NCBI RefSeq assembly: GCF_914767665.1
Contig: NC_059507.1
Span: forward strand, 19,036,718 to 19,100,717
Direction: 5' to 3'
Length of the DNA stretch: 64,000 nucleotides
Origin: Harmonia axyridis
Lineage: Eukaryota; Arthropoda; Insecta; Coleoptera; Coccinellidae
Shown here: piece after piece, positions 1 through 10,956 of the stretch
How the letters are laid out: every line of letters begins with the position of its first letter
Numbering within the stretch: position 1 is the stretch's first letter
Program-made: the position numbers and the translations under genes
Notes under the pieces: model-generated
What the model saw: the letters and a program-made list of their open reading frames with translations, nothing else
Told to the model about the DNA's origin: nothing
The model's database searches: none

Positions 1-2
1 TG

Positions 3-98
3 TCTCTGAAGGAGGAATTATACAGTTCGACATATTGGCCAGTTGGTATCCTAATAAAGCGATTTCGTTTTCAAACCACCACTAAGCGTCCCTTTTGA
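3..98 (+). pseudogene. 3' end of LINE A ORF1
   Basis: The last 31 codons of an open frame end at TGA 96-98. The residues YWPVGILIKRF resemble the C-terminal end of gag-like ORF1 proteins of insect LINEs, where a WP-G-x-x-x-RRF/KRF motif is common. The rest of ORF1 lies outside the window. ORF1 proteins bind the element RNA. The assignment rests on a short motif and on position just before the endonuclease. Confidence 0.5.
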
Positions 99-129
99 AA
101 TCCAGAAAGAATTGTCTGTTTTATCTCGC

Positions 130-1483
130 AAGCATGAATTTAATATTAAGCTTATTCACTTCAATGCTCAATCTTTAATTAATAAAATGAGTGAACTGAA
201 AATGGTATATTAGCATTTAAAAGAAAGCCAGACATAATCTGCATAAGTGAAACATGGTGTAATAATTTCAGTGTGGCCTCCATAAAACTAGATGGCTACG
301 ATGTGGTAACACATTACAATAGGGATATACACAAAAATGGGGGTGTTTTGATGTTAGTTAGAAATTCACTTAAATGTGAGGAGATAACATTCATTAGGAG
401 ACTATCGATCGAGATGCACCTTGAATGTTGTGCAATGTCTGTTAGTATTTGTAATGTTAAATATTTTATTGTTACTGTCTATAGATCTCCATCCGGAAAT
501 ATTTCAACTTTTATAGATGTTATGACATCAATTCTCAATTATTGTATAGTTAAATCGGATTATTTGATAATCATGGGTGATTTTAATATTGATTGGTTGA
601 AAGAATGTTATAATAAGAACCTATTGTATGACCTAATGCGCAGTTACTCGATGTCTTTTAAAAATAATAGTCCATCAAGAGTATTCACTGATGAAAGTGG
701 TGTTACAAGTACATCGAAAATTGACTATATATTTACAAATGTTAAAGATGATGACTATATTGATGAAATTGAAAATCTAAACATTGCAGATCACTGCGCG
801 AATATTTTGTACCTCAGGGCTCTACTCAGATAGAAGAGCCTCCCTTGGAGAAGGTATTATGGCGGGATACTAGTCAGAATAGGATAAATGAACTTAGACA
901 ATCACTTTTGGGTGAAACATTTTATGATGTTTATAAAACACCTTATGACTTAAATACAACTTACGAAGTTTTTTCTAGTTTAATTTCACATCACGTAAAC
1001 AGTAATTGTCCGAAAATCTCAAAAAATATTAGACGACCGAATTGTACTAAAAAAGAATGGATTACGGATGACATTGTGAATGGGTCTAGGGAGTTGAAGC
1101 GTCTGTTCTGGGCTGCGAAGGACTCGGGTGACGTAGGCTTGCAGGCTCAATATAAACATGCCCGTAAACAATACAAATCTCTCATTAATGAAACAAAAAA
1201 AATGTATTATCAGCGACGTATTGACTATGAAGATGGCAGTCATAAATCTTCACGTCTATGGCGTATTGTAAACGATCGAAGAAATTGTAAATCTAAGTCG
1301 GAGTCAAGGAAAATCAATTTAGAGCTGAATGGTAGTAGTATAACGGAAAGCAAGCATATTGCAGATACTTTCGGTAAGCATTTTTCGACCGTGGCAGAGA
1401 CATCCTTAAAAAAATTCTACAATGACGATAAGCTGCCTGATATCGTGATGACACATATTCCTTTGAACTCTTTTTACTTTTGA
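130..1483 (+). pseudogene. LINE A ORF2, endonuclease and linker part
   Basis: The endonuclease/exonuclease/phosphatase fold is recognisable. An N-terminal HFNAQSLINK stretch (about 150-190) is followed, after a frameshift near 215-230, by ISETWC, the VTVYRSPSG segment, the catalytic-type GDFNIDW (around 570-600), and SKIDYIFTN plus a NIADHC segment (SDH-like position). In active elements this domain nicks target DNA to prime reverse transcription. The frame then shifts near 833-845 into a linker of 212 codons (845-1483) rich in K and R, without a catalytic motif, as is usual between EN and RT. Confidence 0.8.
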
Positions 1484-1487
1484 GGAT

Positions 1488-3028
1488 GTGAGTGAGTCTG
1501 AGATATTAAACATTATTGGTGGTCTTAAAAATTCTCAATCGGTCGGCATAGACGATATATCAACGAAGATTATTAAATCCATAGCGGACATCATTGCTCC
1601 CCATTTAGTTTACGTTGTGAATATGTCTGTTCGGTTAGGTCGGTTTCCGGACAGCTTGAAGATCGGCAAAGTTATTCCGGTTTTCAAGAAAGGCAGCCCT
1701 GTGGATGTCAATAATTACAAGCCCATCACACTTTCATGTATTATGGGAAAAATCATTGAAAAATGTGTTTACAATAGGATGATTAAATTCATTTTGAAAC
1801 ATAATGTAATAACTCCACATCAGTTTGGCTTCTTGCCTGAGCGATCCACTGAGTTAGCAACGGTGAAATTTTTGTCTTATATATATAAGGCTTTGGATGG
1901 AGGCAAATATGTGGGAGCACTTTTTTTTGATCAATCGTTGGCGTTTGATGTGGTGGGCATCGATCGGGCACTGGATAAATTGTGGGCCTCCGGCTTTAGA
2001 GGCAACTTTCATGAATGGCTTGCTTCTTTTCTTAAGGGGAGGAAAATGATCATTGAATATGAAAAAGCTAAATCCGAGATTTATAACGTAGACTATGGAG
2101 TTCCGCAAGGGTCAATTCTTGGGCCTTTAATTTTTATCCTTTTTATTAATGACGTGGTTGCCCATATTGCTGACTCTGAGTGCACGGTTTTGTATGCGGA
2201 TGACTCGTCGATTGCTGTTAGCGCTTCAACTCAGGAGGAACTAGAACTTAAATTGAATAATATTGCAAACAGTTTCGTGTTATGGTGCAGATGTAATTCG
2301 TTGATAGTAAACATCAACAAGACAGTTTTCATGCAATTTTGTACAAAAAATAAATCGTTCAAGGCAATTAACCTCGACATAGACGGCAATGTTGTCAAGA
2401 TGAGTACCGACACGAAGTTTCTGGGGATATATATCAACGGTAATCTGAGTTGGGAAGATAATATTAATCACATTTCTGCAAAATTGAATGCGAGTTTCTA
2501 TGCAGTGATGCAATTGAAACAGATACTGGATAGTAAACAGCTGCTTTCGGTGTATTATGCCTTGTTTTATACACATTTATCTTATAATATTACTTTGTGG
2601 GGTAACTCCACCTTTGCATCTCGCATTTTCATTGCTCAGAAACGAGTAATGCGTCTTATTTTCAATGTGGGATCGCGCGATTCATGCAGGCCGTATTTTA
2701 TAAGGTACCGAGTTCTAACGCTACCCTGTATTTATATATATATAGGTGTATAATGTTCTTTAAAAAAAACATAAATGAAGTGCCAAAAATATCTGATTCT
2801 CATTCATACCAAACGAGACATGGTGCATTATTTAGGACACCAAAACATAAAACAAAACTTTATGAAAATTGTCCTATGTTTGCTGTAATAAGACTCTTCA
2901 ACTCTCTGCCTGTATCTATAAAAAATGAGTGCGGTCATAGAAGTTTCAAAAACAAATTAAAAAATCTTTTATGTGAGAAGGCATATTATACAGTGAGGGA
3001 ATATTTGACTGATAATTTCTGTTGTTAG
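1488..3028 (+). pseudogene. LINE A ORF2, reverse transcriptase and C-terminus
   Basis: The 421-codon frame (1488-2753) carries ordered RT blocks: VGIDDISTKIIK, the fingers VIPVFKKGSP-NNYKPITL, the palm FFDQSLAFD, the GVPQGSILGPLIFILFIND block, and the catalytic YADD at about 2197-2208, followed by TKFLGIYI. The F-D-Q-S-L-A-F-D block normally carries the first catalytic Asp and looks conserved. After a frame change in a TA repeat (about 2735) the C-terminal thumb-like extension continues to 3028 (FNSLPVSIKN, then KNLLCEKAYYTVREYL). The same extension ends LINE C near 52.8-53.6 kb, so the two are related families. Confidence 0.85.
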
Positions 3029-3196
3029 TATATCATGATAAATTGATATTGACGTTCTATTTATTATAATATTAAGTTTATTATTTTTATATGTGATATA
3101 TTATATTTGTATATAATGTATTTTTGACTTGTCTTATATCATGTAAATGATCGATTGGACTAATAAATTTTATTATTATTATTATTATTATTATTT

Positions 3197-3383
3197 GTGA
3201 ACAGAATCCAGCTTACACCAAACTCCATTGGAGAACTGAAAAATATTTCTGCATTCAAAAAAAGCGTGAGAAATATGTTACTGGATAAATGATATTATCA
3301 TGTTAATGATTTCTTGAATGATAGTGAATTTAATTAATTGTGTACCACCTATAATATAATTGTTCAATGACTTGTCCTATATT
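3197..3383 (+). mobile_element. LINE B remnant, 3' part of ORF2 (left piece)
   Basis: A short translated stretch (LTPNSIGELKNISAFKKSVRN, then a stop, then YYHVNDFLND) matches the C-terminal end seen in LINEs A and C, but in a diverged form. It starts where the (ATT)n tail of LINE A ends and is interrupted at 3384 by the copia element. Its 3' end continues at 7973-8027 beyond the copia element. Only the final 60 or so codons and the 3' UTR are present. Confidence 0.6.
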
Positions 3384-3388
3384 GAATG
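3384..3388. repeat. Target-site duplication, copia A (left)
   Basis: GAATG immediately precedes the LTR, and the same five bases follow the other LTR at 7968-7972. A 5-bp duplication is the expected size for Ty1/copia integrase. Confidence 0.85.
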
Positions 3389-3639
3389 TGTTATAAATTA
3401 AACGCACTGTTTAATAATTAAAAGTCTTTAATAAAATATAGGAAATAACTGTGTAGTAAACATACTGACAAATATACAATAATACTCTTCAACAACGGCC
3501 AACGAGAGAAAGGAGCGAGCATGGCTTGCACATGGCCTATCTAACAATTAGACAGAATAAATATACAACTGCGCATGCCGCGCATAGAAATACTACAGGA
3601 CAACTTATATTACTTATGTACTGGGTAAATATTTCAACA
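3389..3639 (-). repeat. Copia A 3' LTR (251 bp)
   Basis: On the plus strand it starts TGTTATAAATT and ends ATATTTCAACA, so in element orientation it has the usual TG...CA ends. The copy at 7717-7967 has the same length. Confidence 0.93.
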
Positions 3640-3695
3640 CCCCCACTTACACAGTACAAATAAAAACAAAATCACATGATGAAACTTAAGAACTA

Positions 3696-3950
3696 CTACA
3701 TATCATGAATGCCCAACATTTTTGAAAAATAATTATGTTTAACAGCAGGTAAACTTTTCGTTAAAATATCAGCTGGCATTTCATGTGTCGGTAAATGTTT
3801 CAATACAATTTGCTTTTCTGTAATAACTTGTCGAACAAAATGATGTCTGATGTCAATATGCTTTGACCTTTTATGATAGGTATCATTCGCAGATAATTTA
3901 ATTGCACCTTGATTATCACTGAACAAATTCACACAAAGAGCTGTTCCCAT
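3696..3950 (-). pseudogene. Copia A RNase H, C-terminal part
   Basis: The same frame as the RT continues past the TAG stop with FSDNQGAIKLS (catalytic Asp context) and HIDIRHHFVR, ending TKSLPAVKH and a normal stop. It is separated from the rest of the domain only by the stop codon. Confidence 0.88.
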
Positions 3951-3953
3951 TAG

Positions 3954-5405
3954 CTAGTACAATAAACCCTTCAAATAAATAGCCTCCTTTACCGCTTCAG
4001 AGATAGCCATGTACTCTGCCTCGGTACTAGAAAGCGCAACTGTTTTTTGTTTGCAACTTTGCCAGGAAACCACGGAACTACAAAATTTGAAAGCATACCC
4101 TGTGTATGATTTCCTATCAATAGAATTGTTGCCCCAATCGGCATCTACAAAGCCTACTAGTTCCATGTTTTCCTTTGAAAATCGCAAGCAATAGTGTTTA
4201 GTACCCTTTAAATATTTTAATATGCGTTTAGCATGCTTCCAATGTAGTTGACTATATAACCGATTGAATTGGCTCAAGTAGCTTACACTAAATGCAATGT
4301 CTGGCCTAGCTATAACTGCCAAATACATAAGACTCCCTATTAAATTCTGATAAGGGTACATGGAAAGTTGATCTTGATCACCATTTTCTAGACTAATATT
4401 GCATTCCATAGGTGTTTTTATAATATTACATTCTGACATATTAAATTCATTCAAAATTTGGTCAATGTAAGATTCCTGATTCAATGTTAAAATACCCTGT
4501 TCCTTATCATAATTAACATTCATACCAAGACATTCTCTGACAACACCCAAATCTTTTACTTTGAATATTTTGCTTAATTCGTCTTTTAAATTATTAGTTT
4601 CCATTACATCATTGGAAAAAATGAAAAAATCATCCACATATAAAGTTATGACTATAAAGCTATTTTCAACCTTTTTGGAAAAAAGACAAGGTTCATATTG
4701 AGATTTAGTATATCCCAATTCTAATAATACTGAATTAATTCTATCATTCCAACACTTAGCTGACTGCTTAAGACCATAAATTGCCTTATTAAGCTTCAAA
4801 ACTTTACATTTATCAGATTCTGAGCATATAAAACCTTCAGGTATTTTCATAAAAACTTTTTCTGACAAATTTCCATTTAGAAAGGCTGTTTTTATGTCTA
4901 AATGCCTCATGTCTAAATTTAATTTGACTGTTAATGCAAATAAAATTCTAAGAGTGGAATATCTGACTACAGGAGAGAAAGTCTCATTGTAATCAATTCC
5001 ATACTTTTGTGTAAATCCCTTTGCGACTAACCTTGCTCGATATTTCACTTCTCCATCAGCACTGGACTTCCTCTTGAAAACCCATCTTGAATCGACAACA
5101 GTGACATCTCTCTCCGTTTCAACTAATTCCCATACCTGATTCTCTTCAAAAGACTGTAGTTCCTCTTCGATGGCACTTTTCCAAAAAATACTATCAGGAC
5201 TGGATAAAGCCTCTGAAACAGATTTCGGATTACCTATTGCACTGTTATGTCCACCACATGCATATGTTACGAAGTCTGGATCCACCTTCTTTTTTCTCTG
5301 TCTTTGAGATCTTCTAGGTTGATCGTTTGATATACCTGAAGTAGTTTCAGGTTCACTGTCGTCCAGTTCATCTGTTGGTTGACCATTTTCTTTGAAATCT
5401 TCCAT
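3954..5405 (-). pseudogene. Copia A reverse transcriptase
   Basis: The 483-codon frame holds the copia RT: SRWVFKRKSSADGEVKYRAR, LVAKGFTQKYGIDYNETFSPV, the DIKTAFLNG block, AIYGLKQSAKCWN, the catalytic YVDD (LYVDDFFIFSND), and the connection to RNase H (ARPDIAFSVSYLSQF, then VDADWGNN and STEAEYMA). It ends at a TAG (3951-3953) within the RNase H domain. Confidence 0.92.
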
Positions 5406-6589
5406 TTTTGATGCGGAGACCCCACTGAATCTGTCACCTCTTGAACTGGTTCTTCGATGTTTAGAGCAACACTCTTCTTTATGTTCTCCATTATTGTGAC
5501 ATCTCGACTGATGAAAACTTTTCGGCTGTTTGGGTTATAAAGTCGGTATCCTTTGGTGTGATCATCAAATCCTACAAGGATGCATTTGACGGCCTTTTTA
5601 TCCCATTTCTGCCTATTCTCTTTTGGGACATAAGACATTGCGGTACTTCCAAATACTCGTATGCTACTAATGTCTGGCCTTTTGCTGTGCCACATTTCAT
5701 ATGGAGTTTTTGAAATACTAGAGGTAACTGAACGATTGATTAGGTGGCAAGCAGTTTTACTCGCTTCAGCCCAAAATTTCTTACCTAGGTTTTGGTCGAA
5801 GAGTAAACATCTTGCTCTTTCTACAATCGTCCTATTGAACCTCTCTGCCATACCATTCTGCTCTGGAGTATAACTGTTTGTCCTTTGATGAACAATACCA
5901 TTGTTTTTGAGATAATTTTGGAAATCTCTACCAATGTACTCCCATCCATTGTCTGTTCTCAGAATTTTTATTCGTTTATTCCTCTGTTTTTCTACTAGGC
6001 ATCTGAACTGGTGAAACTTCTCTGGAACTTCATCCTTCGATTTTAAAAAATAGATGAAACACATTCTTGAGTAATCATCTATGAATGTGAGAAAATACCT
6101 TGAGCCTCCTATAGATAATTTTTCATGAGGTCCACAGACATCACTATGAATAATCTCCAATACGTCACTGGCTCTACTTCCTTTTGCTGGGAACGGTAAT
6201 CTATTTTGTTTTGCCTCGCAACATACCTCACAATTAGATTTCTGTATTTTTTCTCCAAGTTTGAACGGTGGCATACCTTCAACTACTTCTGGCATTTTTA
6301 TTAAGAAATCCGAGTTGATGTGCCCTAGTATCCTGTGCCATAGATCTGGTGTAACCATTGGAGCGGCCAACAATGCTGTTGAATTCTTGTTATTCAATCT
6401 CAGCTTGTATACATTGTTCTTCAAATCAGCTACTCCAACAAGAATGTTATTTTTATTAAAAATTTCACATCCTGTGTCATGGAAATTTACTCTGGCTCCG
6501 TTTCTAATTAATTGGCTAACAGAGACCAGATTCGTGGTTAGTCCTGGAATGAAGTGTACGTTTTGTAAAAGTACATTAACACTTTTTCC
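5267..6589 (-). pseudogene. Copia A integrase
   Basis: The pre-integrase HHCC zinc-binding region (LWHRILGHIN ... CEVCCEAK) is followed by the catalytic triad in its usual contexts: IHSDVCGP, RTDNGWEY and TPEQNGMAERFNRT. The triad looks intact. The integrase inserts the cDNA. The frame ends at 5267, but similarity to the RT linker resumes in a different frame from about 5405, so there is an indel near 5405-5420. Confidence 0.9.
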
Positions 6590-6965
6590 TCACACCATAG
6601 TTTCCATTCTGACATCACCTGCACTTTCGACTGCAAGTTTGGCCTCATTCGCACATAATATTTCTCTTATTTCTGGCTTCCGTTTGTCAATGAGATTGTT
6701 ATCACTTGCTGTAAGGTGAAAACTGGCACCGCTATCAATATACCAGTCAGTGTTGCTAAAAGAACCATTAGCAAACACGGCACTCAAAGCGTAAGTTACC
6801 TTTTTGTTTAGACACTGCGACACATAATGTCCTTTTTCCTTACATTTGAAGCATGTGATATTACTACGATCCTTTTTGTTTACGTTATTCTCAAATCTTT
6901 GGTTATTCTCATTGACGTACGACCTACTGTTCGAATCGCTGCTTCTTCCGCCATCTCTGGACCGT
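6590..6965 (-). pseudogene. Copia A zinc knuckle and protease
   Basis: In the shifted frame a CCHC knuckle of form C-x2-C-x4-H-x4-C (CFKCKEKGHYVSQC, about 6812-6853) is followed by the aspartic protease active site WYIDSGASFHLT (about 6720-6755). The frame stops at a TGA (6590-6592) right after METMV. Beyond that stop the same frame runs on into the integrase region, so one point mutation separates them. Confidence 0.85.
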
Positions 6966-7560
6966 CTCTGGAACTGTTTCCCTTTTCGTGCGTTACTTTT
7001 AGCAGAAAACGCTTCTGGCTACCGCCATCTGCGTGCATATCGAGCAATTTCGATTTAATGGCATCTGTTGTTATTTTAATACCAGAGTGTTCAACAGCCA
7101 TAATCATCGGTGAATATTTCGGGGGTAAGCCTGCCAAGAGTAATGATCCGACCCATTCATCATCAATGTTGAAGCCCGTTCTTTTCAACTTTTGCGATGT
7201 TTCGACGACTTGAGTTATGTAACTCTCCATAGAATCATGGTTCTTCAATCTGGCTGATATTAAAGTCCTTAAAAGCCCGATCTTTCTGGTAAAACCGCTA
7301 TCGTCGTACAGATTTTTAAGTTTCGTCCATACTTCTTTAGGAGTTTTTGCATCTCTCACGTGGGTGTAAAGCGATGGTTCCATTGTCAATATTAATTTTG
7401 CCTTCGCTTTGGCTAATAGAACGGAGTCCAATTCACTGCCATCAACGCACTTATCCAGCCCTTCGAGTACTAGCACGTTTTCAATGGCGAATACCCATTC
7501 CTGGTAATTTTCGCGTCCGTTTATCTTTGGCACACTGGCGAAATAATTAACTGCTGCCAT
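6880..7560 (-). pseudogene. Copia A gag (UBN2-type capsid)
   Basis: The 226-codon frame starts with MAAVNYFASVPKINGRENY and the Y-QEWVFAIENVL segment typical of copia Gag, followed by the helical capsid region (TPKEVWTKLKNLYDDSG, then LISARLKNHDSMESYI). Gag packages element RNA in virus-like particles. The frame is lost near 6965-6985; the continuation, with an RS/SN-rich linker and zinc knuckle, is in another frame. Confidence 0.88.
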
Positions 7561-7716
7561 CTTGAATTATTGTTCGTCTGTTTCACAACACTATTTCACA
7601 ATATATATATATATATATATATATAAATGTACTTACGTAGTGGAACGTTCCCGACCGATAAACTATTATAAAAAGTCTAGATTGCACGCGATGAGAACGC
7701 ACGTGGGCACATAACC

Positions 7717-7967
7717 TGTTATAAATTAAACACACTGTTTAATAATTAAAAGTCTTTAATAAAATATAGGAAATAACTGTGTAGTAAACACACTGACAAA
7801 TATACAATAATACTCTTCAACAACGGCCAACGAGAGAAAGGAGCGAGCATGGCTTGCACATGGCCTATCTAACAATTACACAGAATAAATATACAACTGC
7901 GCATGCCGCGCATAGAAATACTACAGGACAACTTATATTACTTATGTACTGGGTAAATATTTCAACG
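7717..7967 (-). repeat. Copia A 5' LTR (251 bp)
   Basis: It differs from the other LTR at four positions, including the terminal base (AACG instead of AACA). The primer-binding site lies just beyond it on the low-coordinate side. An (AT)n microsatellite at about 7603-7624 sits in the leader between LTR and gag. Confidence 0.93.
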
Positions 7968-7972
7968 GAATG
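7968..7972. repeat. Target-site duplication, copia A (right)
   Basis: Second copy of GAATG, directly after the LTR that ends at 7967. Confidence 0.85.
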
Positions 7973-8027
7973 TACTCAATTTAAAGGATTAATAAAGATT
8001 ACTATTACTATTACTATTACTATTACT
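7973..8027 (+). mobile_element. LINE B remnant, 3' tail with (ACTATT)n (right piece)
   Basis: This is the continuation of the LINE B 3' UTR after the copia insertion. It ends with AATAAAGATT followed by about five ACTATT units, a simple-repeat tail as in LINE A. The tail abuts the decayed copia remnant at about 8028, which suggests that LINE B inserted into that remnant. Confidence 0.6.
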
Positions 8028-9952
8028 TCCTTGAGTGGCCTCCTCTAAAATTTAAAGCTTCCTCGAAATTTATGGGTTCTCTATTTGATGATGAAATAAG
8101 ACAAAGGCTCATTTCTTCTTCCCTATCGGTTTCCCCATATTCCTCTGAAATATTATTCTCTGAGTAATTAAGAAGCCTTGTATAGCTTACGTGCTCTACG
8201 GTTTTCTCTAAGTGTAGCAGGGTACTTGCCTTTTTATCGGTAGTATAGCTCCTCGCATACGGTTTTGTGATATTTACCGTATCTCTTATTTTTGGAACAT
8301 TTGATTTAGTTTCTTTTCAAGGCCTGCCTCGTTTCCTCGGCTCAACCTTCTCTACTCCTTGTTCCTCATTGGTCTCTTTGGAGTTTTTCATCCAATCCCA
8401 GTCAATTATATTTTCCTGGGTCTCTAATTTTTCTCTAGTGTCATCAAGTTGTTTATTTCTATAAACATTTTTTGGAGACAAGTGTCTCGTTAAATCTCAC
8501 ATGTCGAGATTCGAAGAACTTCCCCGAGCTTGGATGCCACATCAATTATCCTGTAGCGGTGTAATCCACTAGGACAGCTTTCAGGGCACGTACTCCAAAT
8601 TTCGAGCTGGGTTTTGTGATTTTAATATATGCAATACATCCAAATCTCTTAATTTGATCAAAGTTGCATTTTGCATTAGGTGCAAACTTTGTCAATGGTG
8701 TTTGATATCCGATAGACTTATGTGGTGTTCAGTTCTACGCATGTATATATGCATCAACAGCAAACTCCCACATACTCTTAGGTAGTCCAGAATCAAACAT
8801 GTATGCACGAACCTTCTTTTGGATGGTCTAGTTAAACCTCTCCGCTACACCATTATGTTCACGCGTATATGGAGCTGCAAACTCGTTCTCTATATTTTCT
8901 CTACTCAGTACTTCAAGGAATTTCCTTCCGGTAAATTATGTACCTTGATCTGACCTAATATAACACACCTTCTCATTTTTCCCCAACAAGTTTCTTGTTG
9001 ATATTAAGAATTTATCTAATGCTTCAGCTGACTCATCTTTTGTTTTCAATGAAAAGGCTTTAGCAAGTCTCGAATAGTCGTCTATGTAGACGATAATGAA
9101 TCTTTTCTGACCTGGATGAGATGGTGGTTTGATAGGTCCCATCGTGTCAATGTGTATCGACTGAAGTTGTCTCTCAGCTCTCATTCTCGTCTCTTTAAAA
9201 GGTAGTTTCTCCATTTTCAACATGATACATACTTCACATTCTAAAGTAGAGCCGTGAAATATGACGTTCTTAAGTTTCTCATTTTATCAAATTAGAATTA
9301 TTCTTAAGTTATTGTTAAGTTAGAGAATGTAGACAATGAACCCATACACCGAAATGTATCAAATGGGATACAGATTATATAAGTTTCTCGTTTAACTTCT
9401 GCATTTTCTTCAGATAGTTACGTGAAGCATGTCCAAGTTTACAATGCCATAACATTGCTTTGTCGAATTTTCCTGAATTACAGGAGTTGTTGTCTAATGG
9501 ACTTACGATACAGAATTCCTCTAAGATTTTGAGTGATTCCAAGTCATCGATCTTAATAACATCTCTACTGATATGACTGAAATGCCAATTTTTCTCTTGT
9601 TGCTCAGATTGTGTTTCATCTGTTTTGTCAGTTGAAACTTGTAGAACTTTCTCTTTAGGTCAAGAGATGAGATTATACTCTTTCTCCCCCCCCCAATCGC
9701 AGATTTCGGTTCTTCCCCCGAACCTTATAACTCGTTATTGGAATGTGTCTGCGATTGCAAGCTCATCTCATCTTCTTCGCTTATCGTTGCTCTGCAACAA
9801 TAAACTTCATACTGGTTTTCATTATCTATTTCATCGGAAGTCTGTTTTCTCACTTTGAAGTTGAGAATCCAGTTAGGTTTTTCATACTGACCCTCTAAAA
9901 CAATCTCATTATTAACCTTATTGTAAACTCTTAGGACTTGGTCTATACTTCA
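8028..9952 (-). pseudogene. Decayed copia element B (protease to start of RT)
   Basis: Reading the minus strand from high to low coordinates gives a protease-region remnant (about 9670-9950), a GAG-pre-integrase segment (LWHCKLGHASRNYLKKMQKL, about 9380-9450), then LECEVC and the integrase core in the one longer open stretch (8936-9223: IHIDTMGP, YIDDYSR, IRSDQGT). A broken remainder (8040-8935) contains REHNGVAERFN and a KSIGYQTP-like stretch. It ends near EPINFEEAL at the IN/RT linker, where LINE B's tail begins. No LTRs are recognisable. It is more diverged than copia A or C. Confidence 0.8.
9286..9379 (+). mobile_element. 5'-truncated LINE/SINE tail inserted in copia B
   Basis: Copia B coding sequence is interrupted here. 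The flanks repeat TAAGTTTCTC(A/G)TTT (about 9271-9284 and 9380-9393), a long target duplication of retroposon type, and the integrase reading frame resumes across it. The insert ends with AACCCATACACCG and GGGATACAGATTATAT. The same end recurs at 24163-24202 with its own duplication. The source element is not in the window. Confidence 0.7.
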
Positions 9953-10000
9953 ACCCTTCTTGACTAGAAGCGATTCTAATAGTACCTTTTTTAGGTCCAA

Positions 10001-10108
10001 ATGGCAAGACTGAGTAGAATACTTGGGTATCTTAAAGGTACAAACACTTCTAGAAATGTTTATGAAGGTGAAGAAGTTTTAAATGCTGGTCACATAATAA
10101 AAATTTAA
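10001..10108 (+). pseudogene. ISL2EU copy 1: fragment of SWIM/YqaJ accessory gene
   Basis: A 35-codon frame contains SRNVYEGEEVLNAGHIIKI. From family knowledge this matches the N-terminal part of the SWIM-zinc-finger/YqaJ-nuclease-like proteins that accompany the THAP transposase in ISL2EU-type transposons. A paralogous segment with RNVIEGE then EAVLNAGHV occurs at 23600-23720. The gene is cut off and the rest of the domain is missing. The copia C insertion begins 11 bp after its stop. Convergent orientation to the transposase remnant at 14946-15963 matches the arrangement of copy 2. Confidence 0.55.
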
Positions 10109-10119
10109 CATGTTATTTG

Positions 10120-10284
10120 TGTTGAAGTTTGAACTTAAAGGAAATATCTTAGGAAAAACACGTTTATCAAAACGTAACTTTTTTAATTAACTAACTGTCA
10201 ATCTGACATTCTTACACCTACTTAGTATATTTAATATATCAAACAAATTAGGGAAAATGTAAACGTGAATCATTGATTTCAACA
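10120..10284 (-). repeat. Copia C 3' LTR (165 bp)
   Basis: Plus-strand TGTTGAAGTTTG ... GATTTCAACA. It differs from the partner only at position 8 (G versus A). Confidence 0.93.
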
Positions 10285-10291
10285 CCTTCCC

Positions 10292-10951
10292 TCATTGACT
10301 GATTTGTTGGATTTTCTGGTCTACACCCATGCTTTTGCGAAGAGTTTGAAGTCTTGGCTTGAATAACGGCTTTGTCATGATATCCGCTATCTGAAATTCA
10401 GATGCAACCTTCTTGATTTCGACAGAACCATCTGTGACAAGTTCTCTAACAAAAAAATGTCTTATTTTAACGTGCTTCGTGCGACGGTGGTATTCAGGAT
10501 TCTGTGCCAACCTGATTGCAGCCTCGTTATCAACCATTAATTGAGGAACGCTTTTCACCTCAATAATATCAGAGTAGAGACGGTTTAACCATACTAATTC
10601 TCTAGCTGCTTCGCTTGCAGCAACAACTTCGGCTTCAGTTGTCGATATGGCAACTGATGACTGTCTCTGACTTAGCCACGACACCGCTCCACCAGCATAC
10701 AAACATACTACACCTGTAGTAGAACGCCCTGTAGTCTCATCACCACCATGGTCTGCATCGCTAAAACTTTCTATACCATAATGCTTATGATGAGGTTTAT
10801 AGGTGATTCCATAGTTGATGGTGCCTTGAAGGTAACGAAAAATTCGTTTGACTCGGATCCAATCAGCAAAATTTGGATTTTCGAGAGTTCTCGATACAAA
10901 ACCAACTGCATAAGCGATATCGGGTCTAGTACCAGTCATGAGATACATCAA
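10292..10951 (-). pseudogene. Copia C RNase H
   Basis: The 219-codon frame contains TGTRPDIAYAVGFVSR, SFSDADHGGD, STTEAEVVAASEA and VDNEAAIRLA, the ordered acidic active-site contexts of copia RNase H, then HVKIRHFFVREL and a normal C-terminus close to the polypurine tract. The domain itself looks uninterrupted. Confidence 0.9.
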
Positions 10952-10956
10952 CGCCC

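Larger units (their letters stand above)
1..3196 (+). mobile_element. LINE (non-LTR retrotransposon) A, Jockey/CR1-like, broken
   Basis: This non-LTR retrotransposon is cut by the left window edge. It carries the tail of ORF1, an apurinic-type endonuclease, a reverse transcriptase with a YADD box, and ends in an (ATT)n microsatellite tail near 3170-3196. The coding sequence moves between frames near positions 230, 833-845, 1475-1488 and 2735-2745, the last inside a TA repeat, so no intact ORF2 is made. The clade is inferred from general layout (ORF1, EN, RT, C-terminal extension, simple-repeat tail) and is not resolved. Confidence 0.85.
3389..7967 (-). mobile_element. Ty1/copia LTR retrotransposon A, 4579 bp
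   Basis: A complete element in reverse orientation: two 251-bp LTRs, a GAATG target duplication, a primer-binding site next to the 5' LTR (minus strand GGTTATGTGCCCACG, near 7702-7716, like the internal initiator-tRNA-Met site used by Drosophila copia), and a G-rich polypurine tract (AAGTGGGGG) beside the 3' LTR at about 3640-3650. Gene order is gag, protease, integrase, RT, RNase H, which is diagnostic of copia. By eye the LTRs differ at four positions (about 98.4% identity). The polyprotein is broken by at least two frame changes and two stops. Confidence 0.95.

Noticed and set aside
1019..1243. Minus-strand ORF inside LINE A
   Set aside because: It is a shadow of the ORF2 linker with no motif and no own signals.
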